Positions 34,514-43,469 of a stretch of 64,000 nt of DNA are shown piece after piece. The notes under the pieces are model-generated. The model was not told where the DNA came from and did no database searches. It was given only the letters and a program-made list of their open reading frames with translations. Numbering within the stretch: the first letter of the stretch is position 1; each line of letters starts with the position of its first letter. Source of the stretch: Hyphomicrobiales bacterium (lineage in GTDB: Bacteria > Pseudomonadota > Alphaproteobacteria > Rhizobiales > Rhizobiaceae); NCBI GenBank assembly GCA_900469965.1, contig UBZP01000004.1, forward strand, positions 1-64,000. Reading direction: 5' to 3'. The translations under genes were made by a program, and so were the position numbers.

Positions 34514-35596
34514 TCACAGATAGAGGCCTTCGCGCAGGCTGCGCATCAGGTCGATCATCTTGGCGTCCGGTTTGTCCCACAGCTGCAGCCTCGTTTCGAC
34601 CAGGAGATGGCCGCGGCCGCCCTCCGCATCGAACAGGCCCCGGCCTTCCAGCCGGATCACCTGGTCGGAGCTGGACCAGGCGGGAACGGTGACCGCAAGC
34701 GTCTCTCCCTCCGGCCCCTCGATGCTCGTCTCGCAGCCGAGCACGGCATCCTCGATCGTCACCGGCAGGACCGCACGCAGGTCGAAGCCGTCGACCCGGA
34801 ACGGGCCCTGTGCGACGCGCACGGTCACGACGGCGTCGCCGCGCCTGAGGTCGTTGATGCGGTGGCCCTGCTCGCGCAGGCGTATGCTCGTGCCCTCGGT
34901 GGTGCCGGGGGCGAGATGGACCCGCAGCGTCTCGCCGTTGACGTCGAGCGGCACGCGCGCCTGCTTCAGAAGGTCGGCAATCGTGACCGTGACGTCCAGG
35001 GCGAGGTCGGGCGCCTTCTCCACTGTCGCCCGCGAGCCGCGGATGCGACGGATGATGCCGGTGAAGATGTCGGCCGCGGCAACGGTGCGCCGCGGGGAGG
35101 GCGCCCTGCCTTCTGTCTCGCCCGCGGCCGGTTCCGGCTGCGCCTTGGCCGAGGCCTGCCGCTGTGGCGAAGCACCGGAGGGCTGCGCGGAAGAGGGCTG
35201 TGCGGACGCTGAGGGATTGGCGGCCTTGCCGGGCTGCTGCCGCGCATCGACGCCGAAGATGCGCGAGACCATGTCTTCCGCGCCCTCGGCGGCGCCCGGC
35301 TCCGGCTGCGCCTTGCGGGCGCTCTGCTGGCGGCGCATCTGTTCCATGCGGCGCAGCTCCATCTCGCGGCGGACTTCCGCCTCGCGATGGGCGCGGTCGT
35401 ACTTGCTGCGGCGTTCCGGGTCGCGCAGGAGCTCATAGGCCCTGCCGGCCTCGGTGAAGCGGACGGTGGCGAAGGGGTCGTCCTGGTTCTGGTCGGGGTG
35501 GACGGACTTGGCAAGGACGCGCCAGGCGGCCTTGATCTCCTCCTGCCCCGCGTCGCGCTTGACGCCCAGCACCGCATACGGATCACGCATCAACAT
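34514..35596 (-). CDS. DnaJ/CbpA-family co-chaperone
   Basis: This 360-residue protein has an N-terminal J domain (DPYAVLGVKRDAGQEEIKAAWRVLAKSVHPDQN, with the essential HPD). A charged Glu/Arg/Met-rich helix and a Gln/Pro/Ala-rich linker follow (about 75-165). The C-terminal DnaJ substrate domains come last (VTIADLLKQARVPLDVNGETLRVHLAPGT; FRVDGFDLRAVLPVTIEDAVLGCE; VIRLEGRGL). The cysteine-rich zinc domain of true DnaJ is missing, so it is a CbpA-like type II J protein working with DnaK. Confidence 0.88.
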   Translation of the reverse strand: MLMRDPYAVLGVKRDAGQEEIKAAWRVLAKSVHPDQNQDDPFATVRFTEAGRAYELLRDPERRSKYDRAHREAEVRREMELRRMEQMRRQQSARKAQPEPGAAEGAEDMVSRIFGVDARQQPGKAANPSASAQPSSAQPSGASPQRQASAKAQPEPAAGETEGRAPSPRRTVAAADIFTGIIRRIRGSRATVEKAPDLALDVTVTIADLLKQARVPLDVNGETLRVHLAPGTTEGTSIRLREQGHRINDLRRGDAVVTVRVAQGPFRVDGFDLRAVLPVTIEDAVLGCETSIEGPEGETLAVTVPAWSSSDQVIRLEGRGLFDAEGGRGHLLVETRLQLWDKPDAKMIDLMRSLREGLYL

Positions 35597-35770
35597 CTAC
35601 CCGTCCCTGCCTCAGTCCCTTCGGGGCCTTGGGGCCCATTGTCCGGGCCTTGTTCTTACCCGCGGGGATCGATGATGCGGGCAACGCCCTAACCGATGGT
35701 TACGTGAAAAGGTCGCCTGTCGCCTATGGTGTACAAGTCGTTAGCGGCAGGCGGGCGGGGCCGGGCGCCG

Positions 35771-36193
35771 TCAGCCCTGCCGGTCGAAGCGCGTCAGCAT
35801 CCACATGCCGTCGCCGCCGACGCAGGCGCGCCCGTCGTAGTTGGCGATGCCGGCATAGGAGTGCAGCGTCGTGGTGAAATCCCGGCAGGTCCGGCCGGTG
35901 TCGTCGTTGATCTCGGCGAGCCCGGTGACGACGCCGGCACTTCCGGAGACGGCATTCGCCCAGGGAATCGGGCTGCCGTCATTGCGGGCGAGATCCGCCG
36001 AGGACACGGCATTGCGCACGGTTGCGGCGTCGGAGGTGTTGTCGCTCTTCTGGCCGGGAACGGCGCTCGTCTTCACCGCCTTGTCGACCTTCATGTCGGA
36101 AGCGAAATCGAGCCCGCTGCCCATGCAGCCCGCAAGCGGCAGGGCGCAGAGTGCCAGCACGGGCAACCGTGACCGCATCGTCCACAATGTCAT
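35771..36193 (-). CDS. RT0821/Lpp0805-like surface lipoprotein
   Basis: This 140-residue protein has a lipoprotein signal with lipobox LAGC (Cys about residue 23). The mature part ends with NDDTGRTCRDFTTTLHSYAGIANYDGRACVGGDGMW, the C-terminal motif of a small alphaproteobacterial surface-antigen family. It should be anchored in the outer membrane. The ATG at 36193 has GGGAG five bases upstream. The function is unknown. Confidence 0.8.
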   Translation of the reverse strand: MTLWTMRSRLPVLALCALPLAGCMGSGLDFASDMKVDKAVKTSAVPGQKSDNTSDAATVRNAVSSADLARNDGSPIPWANAVSGSAGVVTGLAEINDDTGRTCRDFTTTLHSYAGIANYDGRACVGGDGMWMLTRFDRQG

Positions 36194-36271
36194 TGTCTCC
36201 CGTCGCGACTTTGCTATGACTTCAACTCCCGCATGCCTGAACGGGCCGGATAGTCGGCATTGGATTCAAAT

Positions 36272-36895
36272 ATGAGCGAGACTGAGTTAACAACCGGTGA
36301 CTTCACCGAGGAAAGCGAGCCCTTTTCCCTGTTCGCGAAGTGGCTGGCAGATGCCGGAAAAAGCGAGCCGAACGATCCCAACGCCGTGGCGCTTGCGACC
36401 GTGGATGCCTCAGGACTGCCGAATGTTCGCATGGTGCTCTTGAAGGGATTCGATGAACGCGGATTCGTGTTCTACACGAATTTCGAAAGCCAGAAAGGGC
36501 AGGAAATCCTGGGTGCCGGGAAGGCGGCCATGTGTTTCCACTGGAAATCGCTGCGGCGGCAGGTTCGCCTGCGCGGGCCCGTCGAAGTCGTCTCCGATGC
36601 CGAGGCGGACGAGTACTACGCCTCGCGTCCGCGCGGCAGCCGCATCGGCGCCTGGGCGTCGAAGCAGTCGCGGCCGCTGGAAGGCCGTTTTGCCCTCGAG
36701 AAGGCGGTCGCCGAATACACCGCCCGCTATGCCATCGGCGAGATTCCCCGCCCGCCCTACTGGTCCGGCTTCCGCATCCGGCCGGTATCGATCGAGTTCT
36801 GGCACGACCGCCCCTTCCGCCTGCACGACCGGGTGGAATTCCGCCGCACCGCCGCCGAAGGCGAGGGCTGGGAAAAGGTGCGGATGTACCCCTGA
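36272..36895 (+). CDS. pdxH: Pyridoxamine/pyridoxine 5'-phosphate oxidase
   Basis: This 207-residue FMN enzyme forms pyridoxal 5'-phosphate. Visible landmarks are [42 protein letters not shown] (FMN and substrate contacts), [26 protein letters not shown], and the C-terminal dimerisation and substrate block [17 protein letters not shown] with the family-ending Pro. The ATG at 36272 is preferred over a TTG four codons upstream. Confidence 0.95.
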   Translation: MSETELTTGDFTEESEPFSLFAKWLADAGKSEPNDPNAVALATVDASGLPNVRMVLLKGFDERGFVFYTNFESQKGQEILGAGKAAMCFHWKSLRRQVRLRGPVEVVSDAEADEYYASRPRGSRIGAWASKQSRPLEGRFALEKAVAEYTARYAIGEIPRPPYWSGFRIRPVSIEFWHDRPFRLHDRVEFRRTAAEGEGWEKVRMYP

Positions 36896-36912
36896 CCAAG
36901 GGGCAGGCCCCG

Positions 36913-36943
36913 TGCCGGACCGCTGTCTGCGGCCGGTCCGGCA
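36913..36943. terminator. Hairpin after pdxH
   Basis: TGCCGGACCG (36913-36922) pairs perfectly with CGGTCCGGCA (36934-36943) across an 11-base loop. No T-run follows. It is likely a transcript end or 3' stabiliser. Confidence 0.45.
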
Positions 36944-37111
36944 ACGGCGGCGTAGTATACAACTCCCATTGGTGTGCTATATTTTCGTGCAGCAGGAAGG
37001 CGATGCAGGCCCATGGTCGGGAGGACCGTGCGCGCGTATTTCGGTGGTGAAGCGGACGCACGCATAGAAGGGCGAGACTCAATCCAAGGCATTGACGCGG
37101 AGGAGAGTTCA

Positions 37112-38335
37112 ATGGCCACGAATCTTGTTTCCTATCTCATGCAGTTTCTGACCCCCGACACGATCGCCCGCATCGCGGCAGCGCTTGGCCTCGACACGGA
37201 CAAGGTCCAGCGCGGGGTCGCGGCCGCCGTGCCGGCGGTGCTGGCCGGGCTGGCGGGCGTCGCGGCACAGCCGGGCGGCGCCCAGAAGGTCGCCGACGCG
37301 GCGCGCCAGCAGAGCGGCGTCCTCGACAATCTCGGCGGTCTTCTTTCGGGCGGCGGCAGCCCGGGCACGCTGACGCAGAGCGGCATGCAGCTGCTCTCGT
37401 CGCTGTTCGGCGGCAGCACCAGCGGCACGCTGGCCAATGCGGTCGGCAACTATTCCGGCCTCGGGCCGAATGCCGGCAGTTCGCTGCTCGGCATGCTGGC
37501 GCCCCTCGTCATGAGCGGCATCGCCAAGAAGGTCGGCGGCGATCTCAATGCCAACGGGATTGCCGGCCTGCTCGCCGGCGAGAAGGACAACATCGCCGCG
37601 GCTTTGCCCTCCGGCCTGCGGGACATGCTCGGCGGCACCGGCATGCTCGATTCGCTCGGCGGCTCGGCGCGCGCGGCAGCGGCGGCCACCGGCGATGCTG
37701 CCGCCCGCTCGGCGGCAGCGGCCTCCGCGGCCGCCCGGCAGACCTCGGCGGCGGCAGCGACCGCCACCCGAAGCGGCAGCAACTGGCTCTATTGGCTGAT
37801 TGCGGCGCTCGCGCTCCTGGCGATCCTCTACTACCTGTTCGGCCGTCCGACCGAACGGGTGGCCGAGACCGCGCCGGAGCCGACGCCCCCGGCCCAGACC
37901 GAGACCCAGCCGGCGCCCGAACCCTCGGCCCAGCCGGCACCGGCCGAACCTGCGCCGGCAGCCCCCACCCAGACCGAGGCCCCGGCCACGCCGGCGCCGG
38001 CCGGCGGCGTCATGATCGGCGGCGTCGACGTCGGCAAGGAGGTGACCGATGCGCTGTCCGGCCTGCAGACGACGCTGAACGGCGTGACCGATGCGGCGAC
38101 CGCGCAGGCCGCGGCACCGCAGCTTCAGACCGCATCGTCGACCTTCGACCGGATCGGCGGCATGCTGGGCCAGATGACGCCCGAGCAGAAGACGGCGCTG
38201 TCCGGCATCGTCAAGCCGGCGCTGACGCAGCTCGACGCGCTGTTCGAGAAGGTGCTGGCGATCCCCGGCGTGTCCGACGTCCTCAAGCCGGCGATCGATG
38301 CGCTCAGGCCGAAGATCGCCGCACTGGCGCCTTGA
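37112..38335 (+). CDS. DUF937 protein with a single membrane span and Pro-rich linker
   Basis: This 407-residue protein has an N-terminal DUF937 region (MATNLVSYLMQFLTPDTIARI; GLAGVAAQPGGAQKVADAAR; GNYSGLGPNAGSSLLGMLAPLV, residues 1-180). An Ala/Ser-rich stretch follows, then one transmembrane segment at about 228-247 (WLYWLIAALALLAILYYLF). A Pro/Glu/Thr/Ala-rich linker spans about 250-305, and a helical C-terminal domain of about 100 residues ends the protein. This suggests a cytoplasmic DUF937 head and a periplasmic tail. The function is unknown. The ATG at 37112 has GGAGGAG upstream. A second uncharacterised gene follows on the same strand. Confidence 0.75.
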   Translation: MATNLVSYLMQFLTPDTIARIAAALGLDTDKVQRGVAAAVPAVLAGLAGVAAQPGGAQKVADAARQQSGVLDNLGGLLSGGGSPGTLTQSGMQLLSSLFGGSTSGTLANAVGNYSGLGPNAGSSLLGMLAPLVMSGIAKKVGGDLNANGIAGLLAGEKDNIAAALPSGLRDMLGGTGMLDSLGGSARAAAAATGDAAARSAAAASAAARQTSAAAATATRSGSNWLYWLIAALALLAILYYLFGRPTERVAETAPEPTPPAQTETQPAPEPSAQPAPAEPAPAAPTQTEAPATPAPAGGVMIGGVDVGKEVTDALSGLQTTLNGVTDAATAQAAAPQLQTASSTFDRIGGMLGQMTPEQKTALSGIVKPALTQLDALFEKVLAIPGVSDVLKPAIDALRPKIAALAP

Positions 38336-38425
38336 GGCGGCAATCGGGGGGCGCCGGCTCCATTGTCCGGCGCCCCCGCCCTTGCGCCCCGTTCCCGAGA
38401 TGACGACACAGAAGGAGGCTCAGCC

Positions 38426-38923
38426 ATGGCCGACAGGTCGACGTTTACTGCCGAGGAATGGAACCAGGTGATGCAGGGCGTGATGGCCGCGGGCATCGCG
38501 GTCACCGCCGCCGATCCGAGCGGGCTCTGGGGCATGCTGAAGGAGGGGATGGCCAGCAGCCGCGCGCTGCTCGGCGCCAAGACGGAGGGCAGCCCGGCCC
38601 AGCTCGCAACCGCGATCGTCGAGGGCTTCGAGCGTTCGGAGGACCGCAACGCCGCCCGCGACGGGCTTCAGGCCGCCCTGAAGGGCGCCAAGCCCGACGA
38701 GATCAAGACGCGCTGCATCGAGGTGGTCCGGCAGGCGGCCGCGATCGTCGACGCCAAGGCGCCGGCGGATGCCGCAGGCTTCAAGAGCTGGTTGCTGCAG
38801 ATCAGCCAGAGCGTGGCGGAAGCGGCGAAGGAGGGCGGGTTCCTTGGCTTCGGCGGCACACCGGTGAGCGACGCCGAGAAGGCGACCCTGGCCGAGCTCT
38901 CCGGCGCCCTCAAGGTTGCCTGA
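38426..38923 (+). CDS. Hypothetical cytoplasmic helical protein
   Basis: This 165-residue protein has no signal peptide or membrane span. It is mainly helical by composition, with repeated Ala/Glu/Lys patterns (FTAEEWNQVMQGVMAAG; AIVEGFERSEDRNAARDGLQ; ISQSVAEAAKEGGFLGFGG). The ending, TPVSDAEKATLAELSGAL, is reminiscent of proteins annotated only as hypothetical in Rhizobiales. GAAGGAGG lies eight bases before the ATG, so it should be well translated. It follows the DUF937 gene by 90 bp in the same direction, and the two may work together. No family is assigned. Confidence 0.7.
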   Translation: MADRSTFTAEEWNQVMQGVMAAGIAVTAADPSGLWGMLKEGMASSRALLGAKTEGSPAQLATAIVEGFERSEDRNAARDGLQAALKGAKPDEIKTRCIEVVRQAAAIVDAKAPADAAGFKSWLLQISQSVAEAAKEGGFLGFGGTPVSDAEKATLAELSGALKVA

Positions 38924-38968
38924 CGGCGGCTGCCGGACCGGCCGCTTGCCTCCGCTGCGGCCCGCCGG

Positions 38969-40024
38969 TCAGCGGCGCATCAGCTTGAAGGGGATGCCGG
39001 AGGCGAGTGCCGCCACATATTTGCGCTTCTGGTAGAGCCCGTTCACCGAGATGCGCGGCAGCACCATCGGCGTGTCGAAGCTGTGCTGGTCGAGCGTGCC
39101 GGGCACGGTGGTCACCGCCAGCTCGAAGCCCGCCTCGGCCGCCAGCTTGTGCTCGCGCGCCGTGACCGTGCCGTCGAAGCCGTAGGGATAGGCGAAGGCG
39201 ACCGGGCGGACGCCGGTGATGCATTCGATGCGCTCGGCCGAGGCCTGCATTTCCTCCAGCGCCTCATGATCCTCCAGCCGCGCCAGCGCGCGGTGGGTGA
39301 TAGTGTGCGCGCCGAGGGTCGCGAGCGGGTTGAGCACCAGGCTCTTCAGTTCCGGCTCGCGCATGATCAGCCGCTCGGTGATCAGCAGCGGATCGATCCC
39401 GTGCGCCTTGGCCGCCTTGTCGAGGCTCGCGACCCGCTTCGTCTCGTCGCCGGACTGGATGAAGGCGGCGAAGCGGTTGAAGGCCGCGTCCTTCTGCCAG
39501 GTCGTCGCCAGCGGCAGGGTCACGGGACCGGTGCCGAAATCGAATTCGATGTGCGGCAGCGCCCGCAGCAGCTCGGTCAGCGTCTCCCACCAGATGCTGT
39601 GCGTGCGGCAGCAGAAGCCGCCGGTCACGAAGACGGTGAAGGGGGCGCGGTGTTCGGTGAAGACCGGCTGGGCATGGACCGCATTGTTGCGGTAGCCGTC
39701 GTCCAGCGTGAAGGCGGCGAAGCGCTCGTCCGGCCGGGCGATCGCCATGCGTGCGGCCATGTGGTGCAGCGGCACGAACTGGTAGCCCTCGGCGGCGAGC
39801 AGCCGCAGCGTGTCGTCGAGGAAATCCGGCGTGATTTCCAGATGGGCGTTCGGATCGAAGGCATGTTCGGTCTTGGGGCGGACGTGATGCAGCGTGAAGA
39901 TGGCGCCGCGCCCGCGCGCCGACGTCATCAGCCCGGCCCGCCCGGCGAGGTTCGACAGTTCCAGTCCACCGGTTATGGCCGCGTGCTTGAGGCTGCGGCG
40001 CATAACATTTTTCAATGTCGGCAT
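38969..40024 (-). CDS. Polysaccharide deacetylase (NodB-homology) family protein
   Basis: This 351-residue protein of the carbohydrate esterase 4 fold has the first motif as FTLDDGYRNN (the T-F/L-DDG metal site). The metal-binding His pair is in GAHTITHRALA (H-x3-H), and VAFAYPYGFDGTV matches the R-x-F/Y-x-P-Y motif region. It should remove N-acetyl groups from a surface or cell-wall polysaccharide. There is no clear signal peptide, so it may be cytoplasmic. It stands alone between the hypothetical gene and tldD. Confidence 0.85.
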   Translation of the reverse strand: MPTLKNVMRRSLKHAAITGGLELSNLAGRAGLMTSARGRGAIFTLHHVRPKTEHAFDPNAHLEITPDFLDDTLRLLAAEGYQFVPLHHMAARMAIARPDERFAAFTLDDGYRNNAVHAQPVFTEHRAPFTVFVTGGFCCRTHSIWWETLTELLRALPHIEFDFGTGPVTLPLATTWQKDAAFNRFAAFIQSGDETKRVASLDKAAKAHGIDPLLITERLIMREPELKSLVLNPLATLGAHTITHRALARLEDHEALEEMQASAERIECITGVRPVAFAYPYGFDGTVTAREHKLAAEAGFELAVTTVPGTLDQHSFDTPMVLPRISVNGLYQKRKYVAALASGIPFKLMRR

Positions 40025-40126
40025 CGGCGCTCCCGTTGGCGGTTCTCCCCACCGTCCTTATGGAGCATCTTGGTGTATGGACCGTTAACGGCCCGGTGCC
40101 GGGTCCCGCGCGTCATTCCGGGCGGC

Positions 40127-41542
40127 TCATGCCTTGGTGCCGCCGACGGTGATCTGGTCCATGCGCAGGTGCGGCTGGCCGACGCCGACCGGCACGCTCT
40201 GGCCGGCCTTGCCGCACATGCCGATGCCGGTGTCGAGCTTGGAATCGTTGCCGATCATCGTCACCCGGCGCATCGCGTCGGGGCCGTTGCCGATGATCAT
40301 GGCGCCCTTCACCGGCGCGCCGATCCTGCCGTTCTCGATCAGGTAGGCCTCGGTGCAGCCGAAGACGAACTTGCCAGAGGTGATGTCCACCTGGCCGCCG
40401 CCGAAGGAGACGGCATAGATGCCGTTCTTCACCGAGGCGATGATCTCCTCCGGGGTCCGCTCGCCGGACAGCATGTAGGTGTTGGTCATGCGCGGCATCG
40501 GCGTGTGCGCATAGGACTGGCGGCGGCCGTTGCCGGTGGCCTTCATGCCCATCAGCCGGGCGTTCTGCCGGTCCTGCATGTAGCCGACCAGCTTGCCGTC
40601 CTCGATCAGGACGTTGTAGCCCGACGGCGTGCCCTCGTCGTCGACGGTCAGCGATCCGCGGCGGGCCTCGATCGTGCCGTCGTCGACCACGGTGACGCCC
40701 TTGGCCGCCACCTGCTCGCCGAGCAGGCCGGAGAAGGCCGAGGTCTTCTTGCGGTTGAAGTCGCCCTCCAGCCCGTGGCCGACCGCCTCGTGCAGCATGA
40801 CCCCCGGCCAGCCTGAGGAGAGGACGACGTCCATCGTGCCCGCCGGCGCTTCGATCGCCTCGAGGTTGACCAGCGCCTGCCGCAGCGCCTCGTCGGCCCC
40901 GTGCTGCCAGCTCTCGGTGGTGAGAAACTCGCCGAAGCCGCGCCGGCCGCCCATGCCGAAGGAGCCGGTTTCCTGCCGGTCGCCTTCGCCGACGACCACG
41001 GAGATGTTGATGCGCGTCATCGGCCGGACGTCGGTGACCCGGTGGCCGTCGGCGCGCAGGATGTTGACCACCTGCCAGCTCGCCGAGATCGAGGCGGTCA
41101 CCTGCCGCACCTTGGCGTCCTTGCCGCGCAGATAGGCGTCGATCTGCTGCAGCAGCGACACCTTCTCCTCGAAGGACGGCGAGCCGATCGGGTTCTCCGG
41201 GCCGTAGAGCCGGCGGTTGGTGCCCTGGGGGGCGGCCGCATAGGTGCCGGCATAGCCGCGGGTGACCGCGCCGGCGGCGTCGGCGGCGCGTTTCAGCGCC
41301 GACAACGACATCTCGCCGGAATGGGCGTAGCCCACGGCCTCGCCGGCCACCGCGCGCAGGCCGAAACCCTGGTCGGTGTTGAAACTGCCGCCCTTCAGCC
41401 GGCCGTTGTCGAAGGTCAGCGATTCCGCCTGCGCATGCTCCAGGTAGAGCTCGCCGTCGTCCGCATTCTTCACCGTCTGCGCGAGCACCGCCCGCACCGC
41501 TGCCTCGTCGGCATCGAACAATGAGGTGAGGTCGGTGTTCAT
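40127..41542 (-). CDS. tldD: Metalloprotease TldD
   Basis: This 471-residue member of the TldD/PmbA family carries the zinc motif VMLHEAVGHGLEGD (H-E-x3-H), GFGLRAVAGEAVGYA and VVVGEG in the N-terminal domain, and the C-terminal DITSGKFVFGCTEAYLIENG. TldD with TldE cleaves unfolded or modified peptides, such as microcin and CcdA precursors. tldE is not in view. The ATG at 41542 is used rather than longer in-frame starts. Confidence 0.92.
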   Translation of the reverse strand: MNTDLTSLFDADEAAVRAVLAQTVKNADDGELYLEHAQAESLTFDNGRLKGGSFNTDQGFGLRAVAGEAVGYAHSGEMSLSALKRAADAAGAVTRGYAGTYAAAPQGTNRRLYGPENPIGSPSFEEKVSLLQQIDAYLRGKDAKVRQVTASISASWQVVNILRADGHRVTDVRPMTRINISVVVGEGDRQETGSFGMGGRRGFGEFLTTESWQHGADEALRQALVNLEAIEAPAGTMDVVLSSGWPGVMLHEAVGHGLEGDFNRKKTSAFSGLLGEQVAAKGVTVVDDGTIEARRGSLTVDDEGTPSGYNVLIEDGKLVGYMQDRQNARLMGMKATGNGRRQSYAHTPMPRMTNTYMLSGERTPEEIIASVKNGIYAVSFGGGQVDITSGKFVFGCTEAYLIENGRIGAPVKGAMIIGNGPDAMRRVTMIGNDSKLDTGIGMCGKAGQSVPVGVGQPHLRMDQITVGGTKA

Positions 41543-41660
41543 GGGCTGCTCCTGCATTGGCAATTGGCAGCTTATGTAGAGGCTCGCCCCCTGCAGGGCA
41601 AGCGAGAGGGGCGCGGGGAGGGGACGCACGTCCGGGAGGACGGCCGCGCCGGCGGTGCCT

Positions 41661-42215
41661 TCACGCCATGCCGGTCACCGTCTCGCGCGTGCTCGCCATG
41701 ATCTCGTCCGACAGCGCCGGGTCGTTGACGAGGCGGGCCATGATCAGCGCGCCGAGGAGGCCCGACAGTTCGGCGATCGCCTTCTTCCGATCCTTCGGGC
41801 CGCCGTTTCTCTCTTGCAGTTCCTCTATCCGCGCGATCAGGGCGCGCACATAGTCGGTCGCAGCCGTGCGCTCCTGCGGCGGCAGGCGCGCCAGTTCCGG
41901 TCCGAGGGCCGCGACGGCGCAGCCCGCGCCGGCATGGTCGCGGTGCTCTGCGGAGAGGTAGGTCTCGGCGAAGTCGGACAGGGTCATCGTGCCCGGTTCG
42001 GATTCGAGGCTCTTCTGCATCGCGTCCGCCAGCGCCTGTTCGGCCAGGTCGCTCTTCGACTTGAAGTGCCCGTAGAAGCCGCCATGCGTCAGCCCGGCGC
42101 CGCTCATCACCGCATCGACGCCCACGGCATGGATGCCGTTTTCCCGGAACAGCCGTGCCGCCGTCTCCAGAATCCGCCTCTTGTTTTCCTTCGCCTGCTC
42201 CTTGGTCGGCCGCAT
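41661..42215 (-). CDS. TetR-family transcriptional repressor
   Basis: This 184-residue protein has the TetR helix-turn-helix at residues about 14-60 (RRILETAARLFRENGIHAVGVDAVMSGAGLTHGGFYGHFKSKSDL) and a helical ligand-binding domain. It resembles the subfamily containing the SDR/AKR-associated regulators with AGAGCAVAALGPEL in the ligand domain. It is divergent from an aldo/keto reductase, with two palindromes in the 130-bp gap that it very likely binds. Confidence 0.9.
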   Translation of the reverse strand: MRPTKEQAKENKRRILETAARLFRENGIHAVGVDAVMSGAGLTHGGFYGHFKSKSDLAEQALADAMQKSLESEPGTMTLSDFAETYLSAEHRDHAGAGCAVAALGPELARLPPQERTAATDYVRALIARIEELQERNGGPKDRKKAIAELSGLLGALIMARLVNDPALSDEIMASTRETVTGMA

Positions 42216-42249
42216 CCTTCGCTCCTTCTGGATGGCTGTTGCATCAGCC

Positions 42250-42302
42250 TTGACAAATTATATGACGTTCGTCATTTATATTCAACATATGACGATCGTC
42301 AT
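42250..42302. promoter_or_regulatory. Promoter with two near-identical TetR operators
   Basis: ATGACGTTCGTCAT (42262-42275) and the perfect palindrome ATGACGATCGTCAT (42289-42302) are spaced 27 bp centre to centre. TTGACA at 42250-42255 serves as a -35. TTTATA follows at 42275-42280 for the reductase promoter, so the first operator occupies the spacer. One site per divergent promoter would give autoregulation and control of the reductase. Confidence 0.75.
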
Positions 42303-42345
42303 TTAAAAATGAAGCCAGTCACACGGATCAGAAGGGATCAGGGAC

Positions 42346-43389
42346 ATGAGCATGCGCTATCGGATATTCGGCCGCACCGGCCTTCGCGTTTCGCAGCTGG
42401 CGCTGGGCGCCGGCAACTTCGGCACCGGCTGGGGCTACGGCGCCGACCGCCAGTCGGCGCGGGCGATCTACGACGGCTACCGCGCGGCCGGCGGCAATTT
42501 CATCGACACCGCCGACCAGTACCAGTTCGGCCAGTCGGAGACGCTGACCGGCGAATTCATCGCCGCCGACCGCGACGACGTCGTGCTCGCCACCAAGTTC
42601 TCGCTCGGCGACAGCCACGGCGCCGGCCTGCAGCGCACCGGCAACAGCCGCAAGGCGATGGTGCAGTCCGTCGAGGCCAGCCTGAAGCGGCTGAACACCG
42701 ACCGCATCGACCTTCTCTGGGTGCACATGCCCGACGACGTCACCCCGATCGACGAGATCGCCCGCGGCCTCGACGAACTCGTCCGCTCCGGCAAGATCCT
42801 CTATGCCGGCCTGTCGGACTTCCCCGCCTGGCGGGTGGCGACGGCGGCGACGCTCGCCGAACTCCGCGGCTGGGCGCCGATCTCGGCCCTGCAGCTGGAA
42901 TACAGCCTCGTCGAGCGCACGGTCGAGCGCGAGCTCCTGCCGATGGCGTCCGCCTTCGGCCTCGGCACCGTCAGCTGGTCGCCGCTCGGCGGCGGGCTCC
43001 TGACCGGCAAGTACAGAAGGGGCGAAGAGGGCAGGGCGCAGGGTCTCGGCGCCGTCATCCACAGCGAGAGCGACGCGCGCAAGACGGCCACCGTCGACGC
43101 GGTGCTTGCGGTTGCGGAAGAGACCGGCCTGCCGGCCGGCCAGGTGGCGATCGCCTGGGTGCTCGAAAAGGGCGTGACGCTGCCGATCATCGGCCCGCGC
43201 ACGCGCGAACAGCTGGAGGACAATCTCGCCGCGCTCACGGTGAAGCTGACCGAGGCGCAGATCGCCCGCCTCGATGCGGCGAGCGAAATCCCGCTCGGCT
43301 TCCCCTTCGAGGTCGTCGGCAAGACCAGCGGCGTGCTCGCCGGCGGCAAGGCGGACCTGATCGACTGGCCGGCTGTGCCGGTGCGGTGA
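42346..43389 (+). CDS. Aldo/keto reductase
   Basis: This 347-residue NADPH-dependent TIM-barrel oxidoreductase has the conserved start RIFGRTGLRVSQLALGAGNFG. The catalytic tetrad is visible as Asp and Tyr in FIDTADQYQFGQSE, Lys in VVLATKFSLG, and His in DLLWVHMPD. IPIIG-type cofactor contacts appear as LPIIGPRTREQLEDN. It resembles the YajO/Tas-like long group. Substrate likely includes reactive carbonyls. A divergent TetR repressor suggests induction by such a compound. A terminator follows directly. Confidence 0.92.
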   Translation: MSMRYRIFGRTGLRVSQLALGAGNFGTGWGYGADRQSARAIYDGYRAAGGNFIDTADQYQFGQSETLTGEFIAADRDDVVLATKFSLGDSHGAGLQRTGNSRKAMVQSVEASLKRLNTDRIDLLWVHMPDDVTPIDEIARGLDELVRSGKILYAGLSDFPAWRVATAATLAELRGWAPISALQLEYSLVERTVERELLPMASAFGLGTVSWSPLGGGLLTGKYRRGEEGRAQGLGAVIHSESDARKTATVDAVLAVAEETGLPAGQVAIAWVLEKGVTLPIIGPRTREQLEDNLAALTVKLTEAQIARLDAASEIPLGFPFEVVGKTSGVLAGGKADLIDWPAVPVR

Positions 43390-43416
43390 CGGCCGCCACA
43401 GGATCGCTGAAAACAA

Positions 43417-43443
43417 AAAGCGCGGCCCGCCGGGTCGCGCTTT
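43417..43443. terminator. Bidirectional terminator between the aldo/keto reductase and IalB genes
   Basis: AAAGCGCGG and TCGCGCTTT pair around CCCGCCGGG, with A-rich sequence on the left (GAAAACAAAAAG) and T-rich sequence on the right. It would end transcripts from both converging genes. Confidence 0.85.
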
Positions 43444-43469
43444 GATCTTCGGAGCCTCGGCGCCGCCGC

